Positions 1-5,715 of a stretch of 8,092 bases of DNA are shown piece after piece. Both the position numbers and the translations under genes were made by a program. Position 1 is the first letter of the stretch; each line of letters starts with the position of its first letter. Location: positions 1-8,092 of the forward strand of contig JAWLDB010000126.1 of the NCBI GenBank assembly GCA_041686915.1, given 5' to 3'. Source of the stretch: JAWLDB01 sp041686915 (lineage in GTDB: Bacteria; Bacillota; UBA994; UBA5500). The notes under the pieces were generated by a model that was given only the letters and a program-made list of their open reading frames with translations, did not search any database and was not told where the DNA came from.

Positions 1-106
1 CGCACGGCACATTGTTTTGCTCATACTGCTTGGCCAGCTGCTGAGAAGTAGTCGACTTACCAGCGCCACTCATGCCAGTGACGATTATTAGCTTTGAGTC
101 TCTCAT
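1..106 (-). CDS. P-loop kinase/NTPase, N-terminal fragment (runs off left edge)
   Basis: Read on the minus strand from an ATG at 106-104, the frame stays open to the window edge and gives about 35 residues. They begin with a hydrophobic beta strand (LIIVTG) and a textbook Walker A loop, GMSGAGKS (residues 11-18), followed by a polar, Gln-rich helix. This is the start of a P-loop nucleotide-binding protein. The 'TGMSGAGKST' style is typical of small kinases, zeta-toxin-like phosphotransferases and RapZ-like proteins. An AGAGGTG ribosome binding site (minus strand, 120-114) lies 7 bases before the ATG and supports this start. The gene is divergent from the M24 peptidase. The substrate cannot be told because the rest of the protein lies outside the window. 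Confidence 0.8.
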   Translation of the reverse strand, partial: MRDSKLIIVTGMSGAGKSTTSQQLAKQYEQNNVPC

Positions 107-186
107 ATATCTACACCTCTCCCCCACTCTTTTCATGCCTATTCTATCAGCAATACATTGCCGCAGCAGTGCATCGTCCTTTTCAC

Positions 187-318
187 ATGAGTTCTTTGAA
201 CATGCTGGCCAAATCCTCCCCATCTGTGAACTCAAAACAGGAGATATCTGAGCTTTTGCGGAAACTGTATAATAATCAAACAGATAACCTGATACAACAA
301 CGAGGAGGAATGAACTAA
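187..318 (+). CDS. Possible small ORF (43 aa), doubtful
   Basis: An ATG at 187 opens a 43-residue reading frame whose TAA stop shares its last base with the ATG of the M24 peptidase (TAATG). That arrangement could allow translational coupling. The product has a basic, amphipathic-looking middle (ISELLRKLYNNQTDN) and no motif I recognise. I see no clear ribosome binding site before the ATG. A perfect TATAAT lies inside the frame at 268-273 and could instead be the promoter of the peptidase, which would make this stretch untranslated leader DNA. The same frame is open upstream to a possible start near 94, but that start would overlap the divergent kinase gene and also lacks a convincing ribosome binding site. 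I keep it only as a low-confidence candidate. Confidence 0.2.
   Translation: MSSLNMLAKSSPSVNSKQEISELLRKLYNNQTDNLIQQRGGMN
268..273 (+). promoter_or_regulatory. Candidate -10 box of the M24 peptidase gene
   Basis: A perfect TATAAT sits 44 bases before the peptidase ATG. It would give a transcript starting near 280 that carries the AGGAGG at 303-308. No good -35 hexamer is visible 16-18 bases upstream, so this is a suggestion based on one box and position only. Confidence 0.35.
303..308 (+). promoter_or_regulatory. Ribosome binding site of the M24 peptidase gene
   Basis: A perfect AGGAGG ends 9 bases before the ATG at 318. It favours 318 as the start. The closer ATG at 310 lies only one base after the AGGAGG and opens a frame that ends after two codons. 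Confidence 0.75.
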
Positions 319-1580
319 TGGATAGTCAACTACCATTTGACCCTAAGCTGAACCCGTGGCCGAAAATGCGCAAAGAGAGAATAGCGCAGCTGCTGCCCCA
401 AGCTATGAGACTCTCAGGTGTAGACGCCTGGGTAGTAATCTGCCGCGAGAACGCCAATGATCCACTGGCTATGCACGTTGGCGGCGAGAATGCCGGCGGC
501 ACCGCTGCCTTCTTGTTTCTTCTGCAGGACGTCCGAGTGAGGTCAATCGCCATCAGCCCCTGGGGAGAGGCTATAGGCCTAAAGGACCTGGGGCTCCACG
601 ACGAGGTGATTGCCCTCGACCAGCCAGCCAAGGTGTGGGAAGTGCTGGCAGAGCAACTGCAGACGGCTAACCCTAAGCAAATTGCCATCAACTCATCCCC
701 GCGCAATGTCGCCGATGGCCTATCCTGGAGCCAGCGCACTGAACTGGAGAAGGCGTTAGGCGACGAGCTGAGTGGCAAGCTTGTCTCCTCTGAGAACCTG
801 GTGCTCGAGTGGCTGTCCGTCAAACTACCCGAGGAAGTTGAGATTATGCGCAAGGCTGGGGAACTAACCGTGCAGCTGCAGCAGGAGGCTTACGCCCAGG
901 TCATCCCGGGCGTCACCCGCGACTGTGACGTAGCCCGTTATATCAAGGACAGGATGGCAGAACTAGGGGTAGAGGATGGCTGGTCACCAGACCAAAATCC
1001 GAACGTCAACTCCGGCTTCCCGCGTGGTCACGCTGGCCCGACAGACAAAGTGATCCTACCGGGGGACTTTATCCAGACGGACTTTGGTATCAAGGTGTTC
1101 GGAGTCTGGTGCACAGACTATCAGCGCTTCGCCTATGTACTGGAGCCCGGACAGACCGAAGCGCCACCCGAGGCACTGTACAAATTTGAGATGGCCAAAA
1201 AGGGGCACCGCATAGCCCTGGCGGCGATGAAGCCCGGCGTACGCGGCTACGACGTGGATAAGGCACAGCGTGAGTGGATGCAGCAGGCAGGATCAGGTCT
1301 GGTCAAGTGGGGTACCGGGCATCCGGTCGGATACTGGGCCCATGATATCGGCCCTGCCCTCACCGGCGGGCAAAGAGAGGTTGCACCGCCTGACTCCTTG
1401 CGCGTACTGCGTCCAGGTCAGACCTTTGCCTTTGATGGCTTCTTTGCTTGGGAAGAGGAAAGATCGTATGGTAAGGGTGAGAAGCTGATCTCCGTTGAGG
1501 AGATGGCGGTTGTCACCGCAGACGGTGCAGAGTACCTGATTGCACCACAGGAAGAGTTGATTTTGATACCCTCACGGTAA
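318..1580 (+). CDS. M24 family metallopeptidase (Xaa-Pro aminopeptidase/prolidase type)
   Basis: This 420-residue protein has the two-part layout of the creatinase/prolidase family: an N-terminal domain (about 12-165) and a pita-bread metallopeptidase domain (about 172-415). Such enzymes cleave the bond before proline, or proline dipeptides, with two metal ions in the cytoplasm; no signal peptide is visible. Expected metal and catalytic residues seen are D255 and D267 in the TDFG...CTDYQR strand pair, H335 in GTGHPVG, H342 seven residues later (the usual histidine spacing), and E395 in SVEEMAVVT. Two points are odd. The two aspartates are 12 apart, where family members I know have 11, and the position normally held by the glutamate of 'TIEPG' reads FAFDGF, placing D373 there. 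Activity or metal preference may therefore differ. The start is fixed by an AGGAGG 9 bases upstream. Substrate is not predictable; family membership is secure. Confidence 0.93.
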   Translation: MDSQLPFDPKLNPWPKMRKERIAQLLPQAMRLSGVDAWVVICRENANDPLAMHVGGENAGGTAAFLFLLQDVRVRSIAISPWGEAIGLKDLGLHDEVIALDQPAKVWEVLAEQLQTANPKQIAINSSPRNVADGLSWSQRTELEKALGDELSGKLVSSENLVLEWLSVKLPEEVEIMRKAGELTVQLQQEAYAQVIPGVTRDCDVARYIKDRMAELGVEDGWSPDQNPNVNSGFPRGHAGPTDKVILPGDFIQTDFGIKVFGVWCTDYQRFAYVLEPGQTEAPPEALYKFEMAKKGHRIALAAMKPGVRGYDVDKAQREWMQQAGSGLVKWGTGHPVGYWAHDIGPALTGGQREVAPPDSLRVLRPGQTFAFDGFFAWEEERSYGKGEKLISVEEMAVVTADGAEYLIAPQEELILIPSR

Positions 1581-1586
1581 AGTCCA

Positions 1587-1622
1587 TACCACGATGTAGC
1601 ATAAAAGTGCTACATCGTGGTA
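1587..1622 (+). promoter_or_regulatory. Perfect palindrome, probable operator of the toxin-antitoxin operon
   Basis: The arms TACCACGATGTAGCA (1587-1601) and TGCTACATCGTGGTA (1608-1622) are perfect inverted complements of 15 bases around a 6-base TAAAAG centre. No T-run follows on either strand, so it does not look like an intrinsic terminator for the upstream gene. Its right arm runs into an extended -10 box, and the antitoxin ATG is 22 bases further on. AbrB/MazE-type antitoxins commonly bind palindromes at their own promoter, so an autoregulatory operator is the natural reading; that role is inferred. Confidence 0.7.
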
Positions 1623-1626
1623 CAAT
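1618..1626 (+). promoter_or_regulatory. Candidate extended -10 promoter of the toxin-antitoxin operon
   Basis: TGGTACAAT matches the extended -10 form TGnTAnAAT, with five of six bases of TATAAT. It overlaps the right arm of the palindrome. No -35 match is visible at the usual distance, as is tolerated for extended -10 promoters. Transcription would begin near 1633, giving a very short leader of about 12 bases that starts within the ribosome binding site, which lowers confidence. Confidence 0.4.
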
Positions 1627-1644
1627 GGGTTGGGAGGTGTTTAT

Positions 1645-1872
1645 ATGGCCAAGAGGATTGTTCTGCGCCAAATGGGTGGTTCTATAGGAGCAACCATCCC
1701 TAAAGAAACTGCCGAGCGGTTTCATCTCCATAAGGGCGATGAGGTGTTCTTGTCGGAGACTCCTGAGGGCATACTGATTACTCCCTACGACCCGGATTTT
1801 GACAAGGCCATGGCTGTCTACGAGAGAGGCGCCAAGAAATACAGGAACGCTCTACGAGAGCTCGCAAAGTAG
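1645..1872 (+). CDS. AbrB/MazE/SpoVT-type antitoxin
   Basis: This 75-residue protein has an N-terminal swapped-hairpin DNA-binding domain (about 1-47) with the family signature GSIGATIPKETAERF...KGDEVFL. A charged, helical C-terminal tail follows (about 48-75: PYDPDFDKAMAVYE and onward), the part expected to wrap and neutralise the partner toxin. I chose the ATG at 1645, 7 bases after a GGAGG at 1633-1637; a TTG at 1630 in the same frame lies inside that ribosome binding site. The gene is directly followed, after 3 bases, by a Doc/Fic-fold toxin gene, the classical antitoxin-first order. The palindrome just upstream is its likely operator, giving autorepression alone or with the toxin. Antitoxin function is inferred from domain and context, both strong. 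Confidence 0.9.
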   Translation: MAKRIVLRQMGGSIGATIPKETAERFHLHKGDEVFLSETPEGILITPYDPDFDKAMAVYERGAKKYRNALRELAK

Positions 1873-1875
1873 GTT

Positions 1876-2274
1876 ATGAAGAAGCCGAGATGGTTGAGTA
1901 GGCCCGTCATTGAAGCTATTCATACCAGGCAAATGCAGGAACACGGAGGACGTTATGGAGTGCGTGATTCCGGGCTGTTGGAGTCTGCGTTGGCTCGCCC
2001 CATCAACTACTGGTTACACGAGCCGTCAGCGGACATCTTCATGCTGGCCGCAGTACTGGGACATGGCCTGACCCGTAACCACTGTTTTGTCGATGGTAAC
2101 AAACGCGTAGGATTTATGGCAATGTACGTGTTTCTTGCCGTTAATGGTTATGACATAGAGGCGCCGGAACCCGAAGTGGTTGACGTAATGCTGCAGATAG
2201 CGGAGGGGACCCTATCTGAAGCTGCTCTAGCCGAGTGGCTCAGGCGCAACTCGCTCCCCTCGGTTTCACTATGA
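1876..2274 (+). CDS. doc: Death-on-curing (Doc/Fic-fold) toxin
   Basis: The 132-residue product is close in length to phage P1 Doc. It contains the Doc-type Fic motif HCFVDGNKR (H69, F71, D73, N75, K76, R77) between helices. Doc proteins are known to phosphorylate elongation factor EF-Tu, using the Fic fold as a kinase, and so stop translation; the NKR ending resembles Doc more than the GNGR loop of AMP-transferring Fic enzymes. The motif histidine and basic residues are intact, so the toxin looks active. C70 stands where many relatives have proline. The gene starts 3 bases after the antitoxin stop. No strong ribosome binding site precedes its ATG, so it is probably translated by coupling, which would keep toxin below antitoxin. 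A hairpin terminator follows. The exact target is inferred from the family. Confidence 0.9.
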   Translation: MKKPRWLSRPVIEAIHTRQMQEHGGRYGVRDSGLLESALARPINYWLHEPSADIFMLAAVLGHGLTRNHCFVDGNKRVGFMAMYVFLAVNGYDIEAPEPEVVDVMLQIAEGTLSEAALAEWLRRNSLPSVSL

Positions 2275-2328
2275 CCCCCCGTTTGTCCCGTTATCGTATT
2301 GGCGTCGGAAACATAATGTTCGGTAATT

Positions 2329-2360
2329 AAAACAGGAGAGGCCGCCGCCTCTCCTGTTTT
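2329..2360. terminator. Bidirectional terminator between doc and the convergent ATPase gene
   Basis: A perfect 14-base-pair stem, AAAACAGGAGAGGC with GCCTCTCCTGTTTT, encloses a CGCC loop. It ends in four Ts on the plus strand and in TTTTAATT on the minus strand. It lies between two convergent genes and can stop transcription from both sides. Confidence 0.9.
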
Positions 2361-2381
2361 CATATCCCTATTCCGTACACC

Positions 2382-3512
2382 CTAGTCGTTGTTATTCGCA
2401 GCCTGCGCCTTGACCTCGTCCGCCAGCTCGAGGATGCGAGCCAAGGTCTGGTTGCGGCGAATGGTAACTGCGTCGAAGTCCATGTTCGGAACGAAGGCCT
2501 TCTCGAGCACGTCATGGGTCTTCTTGGCGCGGGCGATGAAGCTGATAGCCGAGTCAAGCGCTTCATGATAGCGCTGGTTCAGCCGGCAGATGTCATCGTC
2601 CCACTGGGCCAGTTTACCCATATCTACAAACTGCATGGTGTCAATCACCAGGTCGCCAGGTGCTGCGGTGTACCCGTGCGGCTCGGTAGCGTTCATGATC
2701 GCCACGGAGAGCTCAGGAATCACCACATGGTCAATGCGCTGCGGGTCGAGGGCGCAGTGGTAAGCTTCTACGCTGTAACCGCGCTCCAGGGCCTCACGCA
2801 TCACCTTTTCCACAATGGTAGTGCGACCGGTTCCAGGACGACCGTGCAACAATACGCGCCACTTCAGGTCGCCCACGATGGTGGACAGATAGTTGACGCA
2901 ACCCTTAGGTGTGATTGCGCTGCCGAAGAGATGACGCTCGCTGGGGGCAGTCGCCTTCACCGGAACCTTGTCGAAGATGCAGCTCTTGATATCTGCTGCA
3001 GTGCGGTTTAGGCCGGCGATGTCTAACGCCTTGTTCTCACGGATGTGAGCTTCCAACTCGTCGTTATAGTTCTTAGCTGCGCGCATGTAACCATAGGCCC
3101 GTCGGAAGCACATGCTGGTAGTTTCAGTTGTTGTAAGTACTGCTTGCTTGTTCTTGCGGATGCCCGCCTCGTTCCAGTAGTCACCGAGATGGATGATGGT
3201 GTCTACGGCACCCGGATATCTCGGGTCAACCACGTGCGGCGCTGTGCCATCGAGCAATGCCACGCCGATGGACGGGATCTTCACGCCGTCGAGCGAACCA
3301 TTGTCTGAGGAACAGTAATGCTCTTCAATGTCGAAACCTCTCTCCACCATCTGCTGGCCAATCCAGCGCATGAAGGTGGATTTGCCTACCCCCGGGCCAC
3401 CTTTGAGTACGAATTTATAGTTAGCATCGGGGGCGATTATGTAGTCGTAGAAGGAATGGAACCCGTACCCAGTGTTGCCACCGGGGAATACCTTTTTGAC
3501 TTTGCCTGCCAT
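2382..3512 (-). CDS. Double P-loop ATPase of unknown function (PRK06851-like)
   Basis: The 376-residue protein consists of two homologous halves. The first has Walker A GGPGVGKS (38-45) and a hydrophobic strand ending in LLDGTAPH (86-93). The second has GRPGTGRT (224-231) and IMNATEPH (272-279). Corresponding landmarks keep a constant spacing of 186 residues: the P-loop, ERGF/ERGY, C67/C253, IP 79/265 and H93/H279. This indicates an internal tandem duplication. In the second half the P-loop lysine is R230 and the aspartate aligned with D88 is N274, so only the first half probably hydrolyses ATP. The N-terminal FPGGNTGYGFHSFYDYII resembles a family I recall as PRK06851, found in spore-forming Bacillota with no assigned function. 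It is cytoplasmic, with no signal peptide. The start is supported by a GGGGAGGA site 7-8 bases upstream. It is convergent with doc and divergent from the sigma operon. Confidence 0.85.
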   Translation of the reverse strand: MAGKVKKVFPGGNTGYGFHSFYDYIIAPDANYKFVLKGGPGVGKSTFMRWIGQQMVERGFDIEEHYCSSDNGSLDGVKIPSIGVALLDGTAPHVVDPRYPGAVDTIIHLGDYWNEAGIRKNKQAVLTTTETTSMCFRRAYGYMRAAKNYNDELEAHIRENKALDIAGLNRTAADIKSCIFDKVPVKATAPSERHLFGSAITPKGCVNYLSTIVGDLKWRVLLHGRPGTGRTTIVEKVMREALERGYSVEAYHCALDPQRIDHVVIPELSVAIMNATEPHGYTAAPGDLVIDTMQFVDMGKLAQWDDDICRLNQRYHEALDSAISFIARAKKTHDVLEKAFVPNMDFDAVTIRRNQTLARILELADEVKAQAANNND

Positions 3513-3667
3513 GTTATCCTCCCCTTCCTGGCTTCTGCCAAGTCACGTATCATCCTACTCGACAGGCCCCCAATGTGTGCTTGTTCCACCCACTATTCCA
3601 GTCTCTTAGCGGGATTGCAGGGCCCCATTTTTGCATTCGGACCGGGAGTCCGCGTACTCGAGTCTTC

Positions 3668-3676
3668 TGCTATGAT
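3668..3676 (+). promoter_or_regulatory. Candidate extended -10 promoter upstream of the sigma factor gene
   Basis: TGCTATGAT is an extended -10 box (TGnTATnAT) and would start transcription near 3683, leaving a leader of about 110 bases before the sigma gene. No TTGACA-like -35 is seen at the right distance. An 8-base palindrome, ACTCGAGT, lies just upstream at 3656-3663. I could not find a convincing ECF-type (AAC ... CGT) autoregulatory promoter in this leader. Confidence 0.35.
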
Positions 3677-3777
3677 AAGCTTGGAATTATCTCCGGGGTA
3701 CGGCAAACTTTTTGCTGACCTGGTTCATCTAATAGGTGAAATCTCGCAAGACTTTACGCCACAAGCAGGCGAAGCAC

Positions 3778-3785
3778 AGGAGGTG
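3778..3785 (+). promoter_or_regulatory. Ribosome binding site of the ECF sigma gene
   Basis: AGGAGGTG is a near-perfect ribosome binding site; its AGGAGG core ends 8 bases before the ATG at 3792. It decides the start, because the reading frame is open much further upstream, across the divergent ATPase gene. Confidence 0.85.
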
Positions 3786-3791
3786 ACGCGC

Positions 3792-4328
3792 ATGGAAGAC
3801 ATGGAGTTGGTGCACAGGGCCAGGCGGGGCGACAAGGCTGCCTTTCTGGCACTGATCAACCCGCTAGAAAAGCAGCTGTATCAGACGGGTCTAGGGATTG
3901 TTGGCAGACAGCACGACGCCCAGGATGTCTGGCAGAACACAGTGCTCAAGGCCTGGAGCGGCATCCGGCAGCTGCGGCGTCCTGAGTACTTCAAGACCTG
4001 GCTGACCAGGATACTGCTGAATGAAGCTAAGGCTGTGCTCAGACAGCGCCGGGTGACCCCTCTCCCCCAGGAGATGCTGCCGGAAGCTGGTGAGCCGCCC
4101 GCACCCGTAGAAGATCATCTGCTGGTGCACAGCTGTCTACAGCAATTGCCCCAGGATCAGCGTGAAGCCATCCTGCTGCGCTACTGGCTGGACCTGCCCC
4201 TTGATGAGATAGCCTCGGTCATGCGCGTTCCCCTCAGCACTGCCAAGACAAGGCTTTATCAAGGAATGCGTGTGTTGAAAGAGAGACTCACGGAGGTGGA
4301 TTCGCTTGAAGAATACCGACAAGCCTGA
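3792..4328 (+). CDS. ECF-type RNA polymerase sigma factor
   Basis: This 178-residue protein has only the two domains of extracytoplasmic-function sigma factors. Region 2 (about 6-88) contains the core-binding and -10-recognition helices (HDAQDVWQNTVLKAW, then FKTWLTRILLNEAK). Region 4 (about 113-167) has a helix-turn-helix (LPLDEIASVM followed by STAKTRLYQGMRVLKERL) that reads the -35 element. Such factors direct RNA polymerase to a small stress or envelope regulon and are held inactive by a membrane anti-sigma protein. The next gene overlaps this one by 23 bases and encodes a single-pass membrane protein of anti-sigma type, fitting that scheme. The start at 3792 is set by AGGAGGTG; the longer open frame upstream runs antisense to the ATPase and is not coding. 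The regulon and inducing signal are unknown. Confidence 0.93.
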   Translation: MEDMELVHRARRGDKAAFLALINPLEKQLYQTGLGIVGRQHDAQDVWQNTVLKAWSGIRQLRRPEYFKTWLTRILLNEAKAVLRQRRVTPLPQEMLPEAGEPPAPVEDHLLVHSCLQQLPQDQREAILLRYWLDLPLDEIASVMRVPLSTAKTRLYQGMRVLKERLTEVDSLEEYRQA

Positions 4329-5631
4329 TCTGCAGGAACTCGACTTCAAGAATTGGCTGGCCAAAGGTTTAGATAGTACACCTAATCCGAATGCAGAGCA
4401 GATATTGGCTACTGCTCGCCGACCCCGGCGAGTTACCGTCAAGAGCGCCGGCCTGGTGGCGGCTGTTCTGGTCATGACCCTGCTGCTCTCCAGCTTGCAG
4501 ATGCCGCTCTTAGCGCGGGCGTTTGCATCGCTGCCGGTGCTTGGCGACACATACACAGGTTTCATCAGCGGCTATGGTCTGAATGTGGCCTATCAAGCAG
4601 GATTGGTAGAGGAACTGGGCATATCTGAAACCCAGGGCGGCATCACTTTAACGGTACTGGCTGCCTGTTCAGATGCCCTGGAGACGGTGGTGGCCTTCGT
4701 CTTTGAAAGCGATGACCCGGCCCTGCTATATGAGCTGTGGAGCAAGTATAGTAGCTTGGACTGGGAACTGACGCTCGGGTCGGGGTTTACACCAGGGTTC
4801 AACCCCAGGTCTAGCCAAGCCCACTACAACCAGCAGGAAGGCCGCTTGTATGTGATGGCCCGCATGGACCCTCTCCCCCGCTGGACAAGAAAGAAGCTCA
4901 CCCTAACGGCCGAGCTAAGGGAATGGAAACCGACACTGAGCTGGGATATAACCTTCCCGGTACAAACGCTAACCGACGATAAAGTGGAAACTATTAAGCT
5001 TGACCGCACCTTGGAGTATGAAGACGTCACCATTCAGATTGAGGAGGTCAAGTTCTCACCTCTGCGGACGATGCTACGTTATACCGTGCAGCACCACACG
5101 CCGGAGGGCCGTGAAGGCTTGCCCAAGCTGACAGCCTCTCCTATTTGGCTCATGGAAACCGAGACAGGCGAGAAACTGGACCCGATAGGTGGCGGCGGCT
5201 CGGATCAGTCGGGCTATGAGCACTACTTCCCCGCTACCAAAGATCGCACCATCAAGCTCATCCTGCGCGGGTTCTGGCGCACTGGTCTGGAGCCTCTGGA
5301 TGCGCGGTTGCCGCTTGAGCAGGGCGCCAAGTTCTCTACCTCAGCTGGGGATATAAGCATCGGGGAAATTCGCCAGAGACCGGACACGACCGAAGTAGAC
5401 CTCGTCTGGGATGGGCTTGGGAGTCTCTCAAAGGGTAAGCTGGAAGCTGCCCTGGTCAGTCAACAGGGTGAACGCCTGCGGGCTGAACTGCAGCACACCG
5501 AGGCGGGCATTACTCTTAAGTTTAACTCCCCCCCACGCCCTGAGTTCGACGCACTGCAGCTGGGCAGCATGGTGGTGCTCGAAGAGCTTGAACAGGTTGC
5601 CTTCGACATCCCGAAGGTTATAGATAAATAG
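4306..5631 (+). CDS. DUF4179-like membrane anti-sigma factor
   Basis: The 441-residue product has a short charged cytoplasmic N-terminus (1-46), one transmembrane helix (about 47-67, rich in Leu, Val and Ala) and a large outer domain. Just after the helix the segment LPVLGDTYTGFISGYGLNVAYQAG and the following GGITLTV resemble the DUF4179 domain common beside ECF sigma genes. A second beta-rich part (about 232-330, with EDVTIQIEEVKFSPLRTMLRYT) resembles DUF5643. It probably binds the sigma factor through the N-terminal tail and senses an envelope signal through the outer domain; no zinc-finger anti-sigma motif is present. The start is TTG at 4306, 7 bases after GGAGGTG (4292-4298); the next in-frame ATG, near 4474, would delete the sigma-binding tail and part of the membrane helix. 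The 23-base overlap with the sigma gene implies coupled translation. A terminator follows. Confidence 0.8.
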   Translation: MKNTDKPDLQELDFKNWLAKGLDSTPNPNAEQILATARRPRRVTVKSAGLVAAVLVMTLLLSSLQMPLLARAFASLPVLGDTYTGFISGYGLNVAYQAGLVEELGISETQGGITLTVLAACSDALETVVAFVFESDDPALLYELWSKYSSLDWELTLGSGFTPGFNPRSSQAHYNQQEGRLYVMARMDPLPRWTRKKLTLTAELREWKPTLSWDITFPVQTLTDDKVETIKLDRTLEYEDVTIQIEEVKFSPLRTMLRYTVQHHTPEGREGLPKLTASPIWLMETETGEKLDPIGGGGSDQSGYEHYFPATKDRTIKLILRGFWRTGLEPLDARLPLEQGAKFSTSAGDISIGEIRQRPDTTEVDLVWDGLGSLSKGKLEAALVSQQGERLRAELQHTEAGITLKFNSPPRPEFDALQLGSMVVLEELEQVAFDIPKVIDK

Positions 5632-5642
5632 GTTGATAGATG

Positions 5643-5669
5643 AAAGCACGGCGCGAGCCGTGCTTTTGT
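5643..5669 (+). terminator. Terminator of the sigma/anti-sigma operon
   Basis: A perfect 10-base-pair stem, AAAGCACGGC with GCCGTGCTTT, has a GCGA loop and runs into TTTTGTT. It lies 12 bases after the anti-sigma stop codon and has the form of an intrinsic terminator. Confidence 0.88.
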
Positions 5670-5695
5670 TATCTCCTGGAGTTCAAGCCTGATTT

Positions 5696-5715
5696 GTTGC
5701 AGGATTGGGTGCAAC
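5696..5715. repeat. Short inverted repeat upstream of the secreted protein gene
   Basis: GTTGCA and TGCAAC form a perfect 6-base inverted repeat separated by 8 bases, about 100 bases before the next gene. It could be a dimeric regulator site. A TATAAA at 5763-5768 is a possible -10 for the downstream gene, but no -35 is clear. Repeats this short can occur by chance. Confidence 0.3.

Noticed and set aside
326..853. Long open frame antisense to the M24 peptidase
   Set aside because: It lies wholly within a gene with clear family motifs, has a Ser/Arg-rich sequence typical of antisense frames, and has no ribosome binding site or recognisable domain.
1587..1622. Palindrome as an intrinsic terminator of the M24 gene
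   Set aside because: The stem is strong but no T-run follows on either strand, and the right arm is part of a plausible -10 box, so an operator fits better.
2305..2323. LexA-type SOS box
   Set aside because: The minus-strand reading CGAACATTATGTTTC resembles the Bacillus box but has five bases between the half-sites where the consensus has four, and it lies between a stop codon and a terminator, not at a promoter.
2514..3308. Plus-strand open frames across the ATPase gene
   Set aside because: They are antisense to a well-supported P-loop gene, carry no motif and have no ribosome binding sites.
3318..3791. N-terminal extension of the sigma factor
   Set aside because: The frame is open by chance across the 5' end of the divergent ATPase. 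The AGGAGGTG at 3778-3785 and the family length place the start at 3792.
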